Shown one piece after another: positions 47,974 through 56,991 of a DNA stretch of 56,991 nucleotides. The first letter of the stretch is position 1. Each line of letters begins with the position of its first letter. The notes beneath the pieces are model-generated. The model was not told where the DNA came from. It ran no database searches and saw only the letters and a program-made list of their open reading frames with translations. The DNA comes from Scytalidium lignicola. Lineage: Eukaryota; Ascomycota; Leotiomycetes. The DNA lies in contig NCSJ02000279.1 in NCBI GenBank assembly GCA_002812745.2, forward strand, positions 1-56,991, written 5' to 3'. A program made the position numbers and the translations under genes.

Positions 47974-50743
47974 GTGTTGCCCTGCAAGAAGATAACAGCG
48001 CAGACGAGCAAAGCCAGCAGGATCTGCACGAGCCGCTTGATAATGGACATAACGTGGGAGGGTGTTAGCGATGAAGATTCCGAAACAACCTTGAGAAACC
48101 GTGCAAAGTGCGCAAAGCTACTTGAGCATCTTGGAGTTCAAATTTACCAGAGATATTTGAAGCGAAGAAACAAGCTAGACCTCCAAATTACTGTACAACT
48201 TACACAAGAAGCTGTCGCCGCAACGCCCGAAACCTATCCATACCAGGCAAGGCTATTAAACAATCTTTGCTGTCTACTTGGCTATAGACATATGATACTT
48301 GGATTTATACTAGATCTTAACGAGGTGTGTCATGTTGTGTATAAGGCAGTTGGTTCAATACATAAGGACCATCCTGAGAAAGAAAGATTGATGAGTAGCC
48401 TTGGCAATCTGCTGCATGATAGATACGTCAAGAAGGGAAACATGGCCGATCTCGATGAAGCTCTTTGGCTGGGAAGGGAAGTTGTTGATGTGACGCCAAA
48501 GGATCATCCAGAACGAGCATAACGTTTACACAACCTAGGAGTCTATATGTTCGACAAATCTTCAAGGACAGGCACCTTAACTGATCTCGAAGACGTTATT
48601 TTATTTTCGCAAAAGTCTGTCAACATAATGCTAGAAGACTTTTCACAATAAATGAGAGCATTAAACAACTTAAGCATTCTACTAAGTGAGAGGGGTATGA
48701 AGAGAAATGAGATTTCTGACCTTGAAGATGCTATTACAATGATGCAGGAAGTCATTATTTTAACCCTGGAACATTCTATTAATTGACTTATACAGAAGAG
48801 TAACCTTGGTGCCCTTCTCTACGACATTTACTTGAAGTCAGGAAACGAGGCTCATTTCGAGGAAGTTATCCAACTTCAACAAGAAGCTACTTACAACATG
48901 CCAGAAGATTACCTAGAGTGAGGAAAACTATACATCAACTAAGGTGATTGATGTTGTGAAATCTTTGCAAAGACAGGATCAATAGTACATCTTGTAAAGG
49001 CTATTGAATTTTTTCACTTCGCTTTAGACCATGTAAGCTTACCTCTTATCTTTTGGATAACAGCTAGCAGAAAACTTCTTCAATGTTATGCTCTTGTTTC
49101 AAACTAATAAGAAACTTCTAAAGTCTTAAAAACCACTCTTAATCTCATTCTGAAGCTTGTATCCTGATCACTTGAGCATCTGGACAAGTAGTACATGCTA
49201 AGCTAAATAGTCAAGTTAGCTTCTGATATAGTAGCAACAATGTTAAATGCAGGGAGTAGCCTACTTATAACACTTGAATTCCTAGAGCAAGGTCGTTACA
49301 TCTTTACAGTATATCTTGAGGAAATACAGACGGATATTATATGTTTGCAAGAGACTTGTCCTGAGCTAACAAAACAATTTATTCGTCTTCAGGACAAGTT
49401 AACTATGCCTAAGGTCTGCAAATCCTTAATAATAAACGACAATGACCAGATTCCTTGGAAAATCCAAGCAAATCAATATTATAAGATGGAAATTAACTTC
49501 AACAAAATAATTGTCAAGATCCAAAAGCAACAAGAGTTAAAGAACTTTCTTCTTCCACCAGTTAAAGTAAACATAAAGGTAGTTACTAAACATAACCCCA
49601 TCATTATCATCAACATGAGCAAATACCGCTGTAATGCTATACTTATAAAGCAAGACAAGATATAATCCTTACTTTTACCATTACTTATAATAAAAGAAGT
49701 TAAGGAAAGAGGAATGCAAGAATTAAGGAGCTCAGAAACCTTAGAATAGCTTTAGGATGTTGTTACCTCTCCAATCCTAGATGCTTTGAGCTTTACACAA
49801 CCTCCCTCCTATGGTAAATAGCCATATGTTTGGTGGATTCCTACAGGCTCTTTGAGCAAGTTCCTTATTCATGCAACAGAGTATTACGACAAGCACTTGC
49901 ACAACACAATGTTGGATTGAATTATATTGTCATACAGCTCCTTTATCAAGATTATTATACTTGGCCAACGACTTTATAAGCTGTTATTCTCGCTAAATAC
50001 AATACTTCTTGTCATTATAAAGCATATAGCAAGATATAACCAGCTTGAATTTGTAAGTGAAAAAGTATCTACAGTACACAACCTTTGCAAAGAAATAGCC
50101 CTCTACCTTATTAAGCCTAGCAGAAATAAATAAGAGATCTTGTCATATGTTCTAGGTTACAAGATATTCCACTTTGCAGGATATGCATATGCATATACCC
50201 TTGATTTATCTCGGAGTTAGTTACTTTTAAATAATTAGAAATCCAATCCTTTGAGGGTAATCGATCTATTAAAGATAAACCTTTGTGAGCATACACTGTT
50301 TCTTATATACCTTTTGGCCTATGAGACTAGACGAATAGAGGACGAAAAANTTCTTCGACAAGAATATCCATCTGATCAACGCTTGCTAACTAGCTGGCTT
50401 TTGCCATATTATCAGGACATTATAAGAAGTTAATGACAAGGTTTACGTGGATATAACGAGAAATACATACAAAGGAATGAGGGATAGTAAGATGACAGAT
50501 GAATCTATAAGACGAAGCCTTTATGATACTTGTTGTCAACTCTAAGCCAATTAGTTAAGAGATATCAAGGCTAAACGTGCAAAAAGAGATTTTGTGATGA
50601 ATCTGGAGTAAGCAGAGATTATGGTTTCTGATGATATGCTCGACAACAAGGGAGGTGTAAGACTTTTGAGAGATGAGGACTTAATGGATGATAACAATGA
50701 ACCTCCTCTGCATTAGATTCCCTTTGTTCATTTTAGTGTATAA
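47974..50743 (+). pseudogene. TPR-CHAT family protease, catalytic residues lost
   Basis: One frame runs from 47974 (or the ATG at 48043) to about 50,433, with in-frame stops. The N-terminal half has TPR-like repeats (GNMADLDEALWLGREVVDVT, AKTGSIVHLVKAIEFF). The C-terminal half is a CHAT domain: LEFLEQGRYIFTVYLEE, NFLLPPVKVN, PIIIINMSKYRCNAIL, YVWWIPTGSLSKFLIHA, FHFAGYAYA and LAYETRRIEDE. The catalytic His of the FHFAGHG motif is now Tyr (50182-50184) and the catalytic Cys is now Tyr (50320-50322). After a frame change the terminal EPPLH, stop, IPFVHFSV reaches a TAA at 50741-50743. CHAT is a caspase-related (separase-like) cysteine protease. Stops and substitutions are C-to-T type on either strand. 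Confidence 0.9.
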
Positions 50744-50944
50744 TTTCTTTTCTAAGAGCTATAGCTACACAAAATGGACTAATAAGCAAAATCATACTAA
50801 AACTCATACTTTTTTAATCGAATATAATTCAACTATTTTACATTACAAAAAAAAAAAATTTTTAAAAATAATTAATTATTAAATTACTTACAAGTATAAG
50901 AATGCAAAAATGATTAAAAATGAATTAAAATTTCAATTATATAT
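50744..50944. other. AT-rich spacer with poly(A)/poly(T) tract
   Basis: Downstream of the CHAT gene, containing a run of A followed by T near 50,850-50,865. No gene. Confidence 0.5.
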
Positions 50945-51134
50945 TGTTAGTATATCACTAAACGCAGTCATGTGCAAAGCACATGCGTATGTATATAGAC
51001 TAGTCCTATTTAGGAGGTAAGCTCTTATAGCTTTGTAACGTGCTCACCTCCTGAATGGATTAACAATGAATTAACACAACTAGTATATTATGTATAAATA
51101 CATACTGTATTACATACTTACAGGTGAACTGACA
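50945..51134 (+). repeat. Solo LTR of the copia-3 family
   Basis: 190 bases beginning TGTTAGTATATCAC and ending GGTGAACTGACA, flanked by TATAT on both sides (50940-50944 and 51135-51139). It aligns to the reverse complement of the copia-3 LTRs (shared blocks GTATATAGACTAGTC, AGCTCTTATA and TATTATGTATAA). It is much less mutated than they are and shows the intact LTR. An imperfect hairpin built on AGGAGGT and ACCTCCT occupies its middle. Confidence 0.9.
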
Positions 51135-51389
51135 TATATAGATTTTTTTTTTTAAATTATATTAAATTGTGATAGAGAATTTTAATTTTTAAAAGTATTA
51201 TGAGTTTTGGTTTGTTTTTATGTATTAGTCCGTTTTGTGCGGCTATAACTCTTATATTACCTTTGCACAGTATTGTCTTGAGTTGTCGCATTCTAGCCTA
51301 GTATAATCAACTCATTATTGTTTAATGTTATCCTTATAGGAAAGTTCAATACGACCTAGTTCTCTGGAACATGGCTATAAGGATGAATT

Positions 51390-53237
51390 ATTCTATTCAA
51401 ACTTCTCCTTGCTAGCTCATTAAGGTTAAGTAACTCTAGTAAGTCAAACAACGTCAGTTAGGACATAATGAAGACCTTGATCACATCGTTGCATAACTTG
51501 TATTAATGCATCACAAGAAGTATTGTCATTCTGATCTTCTTTTTGCATATTGCTGTGTTAAGATTACCATTATATGGTGGAATCTTTTCATAAGTACCAT
51601 TAAGGATCAACTTAACATGCTAACAAGGGCTTAGGTTATACACATAAGCATAAATATTAGTGTCTCCAAGATTCTTGATTATAATCTTGATAATACTATC
51701 ATGTCACACTTTTATCTGTTTACTTAGACTGAAGACATCTTACTTACTGATAATCTGGACATAGAATAAATCTCAGAAAGCAATTACAACAATCTTGTTG
51801 ATTAAGTTTTTGACTATCCAAAAGCATGTCAGATGTTCTAACATGTTGTAGATAAGATTAGTATTTATTTAGTCTTATAGTATAGTTAAGAGGTTGATTA
51901 TCCTTTGACTAAAGTCGTTTAAGATGTCATATTGATAGTTAGTACTTAGTATAACTTAGAGTATTAGAACTTTGCTAACATTAACATGATTACTAATCAA
52001 CTTTTCCTTCAATGTTATAAGTTATTTATTGTAATATTGAATACTAAGTATAAACTGAATATAAATATTTAAGAGGTATGAACATGTTAAAGGTTTTACA
52101 ATCTACCCTGTTCAAACCTTGCCCTCAATGTCCAACACTTTTATATTAGAAGTAAGAGGCTTAGCAAAANGTGATATTTACAAAGCAACTTCTCTTAATG
52201 TTATAACTAAGTTTCTAGCTTAAAGGATATATAGTCAATCAATTGCTATTACAGAGACCTTGAGCTTGTCCAACTAATAGATGAAAATTTCTATCATATT
52301 CAACAATACTTATTGACTTTGTCTTGTAATTCAGTTCAGGTAAGCTAAAGAAGCTCTATTCTTCGTCTCTATATCTGACAGGATATTATTCCACGTAGGC
52401 TTTCCAGAATAAAGCATGTAAATGACAGTAGATTTCCTTATGTTTCCTCTTAAGTCCATAGTTTGACAAGGTGTTGACTAGAAAGAAAGATAAAGCTTTA
52501 TATCTCTCTCCCTTCTTAAGTATTTAACCACCTCCCTTAACCATTTTGTTAAGTCTACAAGCAGCAAGAATAACATACTAATCCAACTCTAACAACTAGT
52601 TGTTTTGTATAGATGTATCATAGTTCACAAAGTGAGTATTTATGTATGCTAGGTTGTTGTTTGCATCTGGTGGATACTCTAAGGCTTCCACAAGTTCAAA
52701 GGGGAGGTATCAGAGATCAAGGTTACTATTATGATAAACGCTTGCTAAAAAACAACAATTAAGAACAAGGATGATGACTAGTCCTTTGTTTATTATAGCA
52801 TTAAGGAAGAAGGCTAGTCGCAAGCCAGAAAGACAATCTTGTGGACTTTAATCTCCTACGAGGAGAACCAATGCCAAGTCTCCAGTCGACCAGTTGGAAT
52901 AGTCAAGGCATAGCTTTTGCCTGGTTCCATAGCCAGAGAAGTGGATGTAGACGTAATCTCCATACTGTACTCGAGATGTAGTTGTTTCAAGAGCCAAAGT
53001 TATGTTGTAATATGTCGGCCAGTGTTGCTGATCCTCGGGTAGGGCATTTATCTCTAATTCAAGGCTGTTGCTTACAGTAAAAGTCTGGATGTCAACCGAG
53101 CTCAGCTAACTCTCCAAGCATTTCTTGATTGCCTTAACATCTCAAACACAGCTCCTCAAAGATCTTTTTGTCTTTGGATAAGCGTCGATGCCAATCAGGA
53201 TCGCATATTGGCTAGCTATGACGTGGTTGTCATCCAT
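51390..53237 (-). pseudogene. Caspase-like (C14) peptidase, fungal
   Basis: From the ATG at 53237 the minus strand reads MDDNHVIASQYAILIGIDAY, then TFTVSNSLELEI, HWPTYYNITLAL, YGDYVYIHFSGYGTR, a GDLALVLLVGD-like stretch and LVIILVLNCCFLASVYHN. This is the p20 core of a fungal caspase-domain protein. The catalytic His of HFSGHG is Tyr (52929-52931). The catalytic Cys (52752-52754) is kept, but the preceding Asp is Asn. The frame continues with YVILAACRLNK and YKALSFFLVN (p10-like), then a long C-terminal extension of unknown role that becomes unreadable near 51,400. In-frame stops are at former Arg/Gln/Trp codons. It faces the CHAT gene tail to tail, with the solo LTR between. Confidence 0.88.
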
Positions 53238-53556
53238 GCTAGTCAAGCAGGTTTGAATTGTCTCCCCAAAAAAGGCGAGTAAATTAGGTGGAATGGAAAC
53301 TATAGACTATAAGGACACAATGTGAGCGACTGACTACCTGTGCACCACCATGAGCCTCATAGACTTGGCTCTATTAATGCCACTAAACTCAGGCATAGCT
53401 ATAATCAAGGAAGACACGGATTGGCTAGGCAGCAGTGCAACTTTCAATATACCGAACCGCTTAGCGGGTGATAACGCGGTTTTTCTATATTTAGGCCTAC
53501 TAAACTGACGTGTAAAGGTTTAATTCGGTGTCCCACATCTCACATACCCCATGTCT

Positions 53557-53763
53557 TTATGCAGGCTCGAGTCTCGCCATCTGTATCACGTCGCCGTCTC
53601 TGGCAGGATGGCCGTTCTCAAAGCTAAGGATACACTCCTGGGCAGAGTGCAGTTTTGCAACTAGGTAAGGCCCATCGCGGGATCCATCAGAGCCCAATAT
53701 ATACACTTTGTCTCCAACATGGAATTTGGGTTCCTATGTATGATCTCTGTTGGCGCCCGGCAT
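53557..53763 (-). pseudogene. Small SH3/KOW-like protein, 68 residues, one nonsense codon
   Basis: Start at 53763 (MPGANRDHT), then one TAG, then EPKFHVGDKVYILGSDGSRD, GPYLVAKLHSAQECILSFEN and ending LEPA with TAA at 53557-53559. The pattern (hydrophobic-GDKVY, GPYxVA, short beta strands) resembles small beta-barrel proteins often met near fungal NLR and repeat-rich loci, but I cannot name a family. The single stop (TAG for CAG) may be RIP. It lies between the caspase-like and DUF6594 genes, all three on the minus strand. Confidence 0.55.
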
Positions 53764-54410
53764 CTTTCTTGATATGACGACTCACTACATCGAAATTTTT
53801 AACATATGGCCAGTCTTCCTCGTTATCGATAGTGAAATTGTCATTTTTACTTCCAATGTTAGCTTATACATTCACTTCAGATGGATAGAGATGGACTAGG
53901 AAGCGTACTCTGAAGTCATGGTTATTGTAATGTTTTTAGCTCAGATGTCATGGAGAAGCATGGTAGTCTAGTCTGTGCCTGCTAATCTCTGATGATATAT
54001 GTTATGGTTATCGATGTATTAGAGTCAGGCCATTCTTGCTGCTGCCTAAATACATTCCAGCAAGCCAGGTCAAGGTGCATTAGTTCTTCTACGATTTAGG
54101 TTATCCTGCACTGGACAATCTCTTAGCCGTGTATTTGCACATAAGCCAAGCGAGCACCAACACGACAGCTAGCCCCAAGCCATCCAAGACAATATCTTGC
54201 AGGACGCTAAAGAGGACTGTTAAGGCCTCACAAAATCTATGTCCTTCCTGCTCATGAATTGCACAACATTATAAGCGAAGAAAACGTGATGTCACTGCAT
54301 CCTTGTAACACCCCCAGCAGCGCTAGTCTAATGGCTGTATTTCGTTGACACCGCTCCTCCCAAGTCCACACTCCAACCTAGTGTCCAGCCTTTGTGCACA
54401 TACAAGGCTC
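53764..54410. other. Spacer between DUF6594 gene and small protein gene
   Basis: About 650 bases. A short minus-strand stretch near 53,850-53,770 reads FTIDNEEDWPYVKNFDVVSR in a frame different from the following small protein and might be an upstream exon or another remnant. No family recognised. Confidence 0.35.
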
Positions 54411-54462
54411 CTAGCTTTGTATTGCAGTGCCAGAGACAAACACAACCAGAAGAGTAGCATAC

Positions 54463-54514
54463 CTAGTAGACTCGGTCAATGATTCGTTGGTCCCACGAGT
54501 GGATGAGCACTCAC
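54463..54514 (-). other. Intron 2 of DUF6594 gene (52 bp)
   Basis: Minus strand GTGAGT donor and CTAG acceptor. Removing it joins GTT-AC to G-TAT-GCT, giving V-T-Y-A, which restores the family C terminus. Without splicing, translation stops at once. Confidence 0.85.
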
Positions 54515-54759
54515 GTAACACCCACAATGATCAGTTCCATTGTCCGTAATTTCGTCAACCAAGATAAGGTGAGGAGATACAAGATTGTGGAAAGCATGAC
54601 AATGATGATCCTGACAGATAAGGTACTAATAATATTGCATATGATAACTAACATCATCAATAACATTGTGATCAAGAAGAACAATATTGCTTTTGCTGTA
54701 TGCTGGATTAAATATCCTCGATATATGAATACGTTTAAGTTAGTAGAGACATAGCCAGA

Positions 54760-54810
54760 CTAGCTTTGTAAGCATTAGTTCAATGTAAGTAAAGACGTAT
54801 GCATTCTTAC
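54760..54810 (-). other. Intron 1 of DUF6594 gene (51 bp)
   Basis: Minus strand GTAAGA donor, ACTAATG branch-like site and CTAG acceptor. It falls between codons (phase 0) and joins RGFRR to SGYVSTN. Confidence 0.85.
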
Positions 54811-55377
54811 CCTTCGAAAACCACGCCAATACTGAATTAATTTATCTTCCACCCAAGTTTCGAGCCGTATAACTGCACTATCCACTACGGGAGTTAAGGA
54901 GACCAGCTCATTCAAGTACACGAGATATGCTGTCTTATCCCTGGCAAGGCTGCCCATCCTTGTTACCCAATTTCGCAAGCTCCTCACATCCCTTGACTCT
55001 GCCAGCAGTAAGCTCATAATATGGCTGGCTTTGTTGATAAACTGATCTAACTTTATGAATAAGTATTTATAGTTTATATACTCTCAGAGACTCTTGCCGT
55101 AATCAGCCATAACTGCCTCAATATTAGTTAGAGTAGAGAGCCGATTGATATTTCTATCACAACGACTCTTTCCAAGAAAAAGAGGCAAAGCTTCCTCCCT
55201 ATTGATTCGTTCCAGTTGTTCCTTGAGAAGAGACAGTTTATCTTGTTTCAGGAGAAGAAGTCAAGCTCGTAGCTTGTCGAAGCGACGGAATAAAAACCAG
55301 GAGTGATACACTGACAGAAGCGTGGTAAATTGAGGATACCCAACATTATACTGTTCGACTAAGTTTGGTATGGTTAG

Positions 55378-56991
55378 TTAGCCTGTAAGAACTAGGCAAG
55401 TAATGACATATACTACTCCCCATTTCTAGATTGTTAATATATGCAGACTCAAAACACCACAAGCGTTGGATATAAGACCAAAAGAGCAATATCATCGTGC
55501 ACCTTTTTACTATGCACGAAAAAGTGTGTAAGTTAGTTTCAGTCATCACTAAATGTATTTTAGTTGAAAGTGAAGAGTGTTAAGGTTGGGCAGGGTAAGT
55601 ATAACGGTGCTAGGACGAAGCAGAAACTAGTAGTGTTCGTGGGACAAGGCAAAAAGTATATGGGAGTGTGCTAGGACAAGGCAAATATGCTGGTGAGGGA
55701 AATATGCTAGGGCAATAGAAATGTATTACTGCATGCAACCGGCTTTGTAAAGAAATCTTATAAAGCAATGAGTGATGTCAAACCTTCATTTCAACCCACT
55801 AATAAAATTCTGCCTTACTAGGGTTTGCATGAATCTCTCCAAAATCACTGGGTTTGGATACAGCATCGCTACTGCTGCCCTTAGCTGATCTTAAGCTTTT
55901 TCGTTAATATTTCGGTGTTAACCGTTGACACAAATCTGCCTTGCTAGACCTTCAATGCCTTCATACAAGTAGATGTAGGTAACATGGAAACTGTAGCCGA
56001 TTTGTAGAGGACTAGAAAAAGACTACCCTGAGCAAATCCATCTAACTCATTAACGTGATCAAGATTCAGGCTCAGCTCAGAGTTAGAGCGGCGACTGCTC
56101 AGGTTCAAAGACGGATACAGATTCCAGTGGGCTTAATTGTCGAATACAATGATAACGGTAATATCGGACGTCTGCGAACTCTGCCCCTATTTGCCGTTGC
56201 TCATTACTGCTCACCCTCTTGATATGGACTATAAATGCAATCTTAATATAAGTTAGCTAAGAAAAACTACCCTAAGGGTGGAACCAGCCTTCGCTTCTTC
56301 TTAGGCATATATATTAGTATTTACGGATTAGATATTGTTATAAACTACCTTCCTTCAATCTAGCAGACCAAGCTTTAGTTTTACTTCCCTGGTCAAAGCT
56401 TCCTCGACTACAACTTACCCTGAACCTTTTCTTTCAAAGCAAACTCATTTATATCAACTTGTAAAACAGTTCTCAACCTCGAGAATAGTGTAATAGAACC
56501 TTTATACCCATTAAAATATTAGGCAAACTCACTCATTTTCATCTTTTAAAAAGCTGTTACAATTAGGGGATAAAAGCATTAAATATCGGATGTCTTGTAT
56601 ATTGTTGTTCTACAAAAGGAGGCCTGCAAACATCAAAGTTTAAGCTTCGTTGCCAGTGATTACAATCAAGAAGAATGAGGAAAAAAANGTAAAATCTAAG
56701 CTTCATACAGCATAGAAAAAACCATCTTATCTAACCTTTATAGGTGCTTGATCCTGAATCTTAAATTGGCTAAAAAAAAAGGCCTCAGCTAAATCTACTC
56801 CCGACCGCTGCAAAATCTACTCCCAACGCCGATAACGGCACAACCTCAGGCATTCCAAGTACTTTAAATTGCATACAAATTATTACTGTACTGAAAGTAG
56901 CATAAATGAATTGCGATTATCCTACTTACACCATACTACACCACCATTTAAAGTAACCGTCCAGGAACCTCCACTTCAATACATTCTTGGG
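55378..56991. other. Right end of window, no gene recognised
   Basis: About 1.6 kb of moderate G+C. Bases 55,600-55,720 contain loose repeats of TGCTAGGACAAGGCAAATA, and 56,775-56,820 contains two copies of AAATCTACTCCC(A/G)AC. The minus ORF 55346-55549 overlaps the DUF6594 start region in another frame and is not supported. The 5' exon or promoter of the DUF6594 gene should lie here. Confidence 0.4.

Larger units (their letters stand above)
54411..55377 (-). pseudogene. DUF6594 membrane protein, three exons, two nonsense codons
   Basis: Exon 1 (to 54811) opens with GYPQFTTLLSVYHSWFLFRR, the family's hallmark start, then a coiled stretch (LLLLKQDKLSLLKEQLERIN) and LETWVEDKLIQYWRGF. Intron 1 (54760-54810, 51 bases) has GTAAGA, ACTAATG and CTAG. 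Exon 2 (54515-54759) gives FIYRGYLIQHTAKAI and two to three membrane helices (FFLITMLLMMLVIICNII, IIIVMLSTILYLLTL). Intron 2 (54463-54514, 52 bases) has GTGAGT and CTAG. Exon 3 encodes YATLLVVFVSGTAIQS and a TAG at 54411. Both splice junctions keep the frame. Only two internal stops are seen, both TGA. No ATG was found in frame before the stop at 55378-55380, so the start is unresolved. DUF6594 proteins are fungal integral membrane proteins of unknown function. Confidence 0.85.

Noticed and set aside
51024..51066. AGGAGGT...ACCTCCT hairpin as a structured RNA or terminator
   Set aside because: It lies inside the solo LTR and is better explained as part of that LTR.
1..56991. tRNA, rRNA or bacterial-type operon signals
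   Set aside because: None was seen on reading both strands; gene structure, introns and domains are fungal.

Overview
This window looks like a chromosomal segment of a filamentous ascomycete (Pezizomycotina). The evidence is the mix of LTR retrotransposons reduced to extreme A+T content with premature stops at former Trp, Gln and Arg codons (the footprint of repeat-induced point mutation, RIP), fungus-restricted domains (HET, NB-ARC with kinesin-light-chain TPRs, TPR-CHAT, DUF3435/FluG, DUF6594), and ~50-base introns of the fungal type. The genus cannot be told from the sequence. Nearly every recognisable gene is a pseudogene, so the six-frame ORFs are short fragments of longer damaged frames.

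Region A, 1 to about 31,000, is a nested retroelement landscape. A Ty3/gypsy element (gypsy-1, plus strand, 1 to ~9,290) carries a solo LTR (776-1042, duplication CTTAA) and a complete Ty1/copia element (copia-1, minus, 2225-7168, duplication ATAAA). A chromodomain gypsy element (gypsy-2, plus, ~9,300-14,650) carries a 587-base hAT-like non-autonomous transposon (10335-10921, duplication TTTATAAA). A third copia family (copia-3, minus, 17036-28117) is split inside its RNase H region by copia-2 (plus, 17536-22476, duplication TATGT/TATAT). A second 267-base solo LTR, of the same family as the first, sits at 29324-29590 (duplication CTTGT).

Region B, about 31,080 to 33,800, is a degraded DUF3435/FluG-type tyrosine recombinase, the family that contains Starship 'captain' enzymes. 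RIP is heavy in its first part and light in its last ~350 bases, so the boundary of the AT-rich compartment falls inside this gene.

Region C, 33,800 to 56,991, is GC-richer and packed with relics of allorecognition and programmed-cell-death genes. They are a HET-NB-ARC-TPR gene (34947-38199, minus) inside a 6,052-base unit bounded by ~240-base terminal inverted repeats with TA at each end; an NB-ARC-TPR gene (40,716-43,990, plus); an RNase III-domain remnant (minus, ~45,200-45,345); a HET-domain fragment (~46,150-46,480, plus); a TPR-CHAT protease (47974-50743, plus); a caspase-like C14 peptidase (53237 to ~51,390, minus); a 68-residue small protein (53557-53763, minus); and a three-exon DUF6594 membrane protein (54411-55377, minus). 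Minisatellites, a palindromic MITE and a copia-3-family solo LTR (50945-51134, duplication TATAT) lie between them.

Together, region C has sensor/signalling modules (HET, NB-ARC, TPR) and two unrelated cell-death proteases (CHAT, caspase) within 20 kb, next to a transposon recombinase. The CHAT gene has lost both catalytic residues and the caspase-like gene its catalytic His, all by transitions of the RIP type. The most economical reading is a dead fungal immunity/allorecognition island, possibly cargo of a decayed Starship. The Starship link is an inference.
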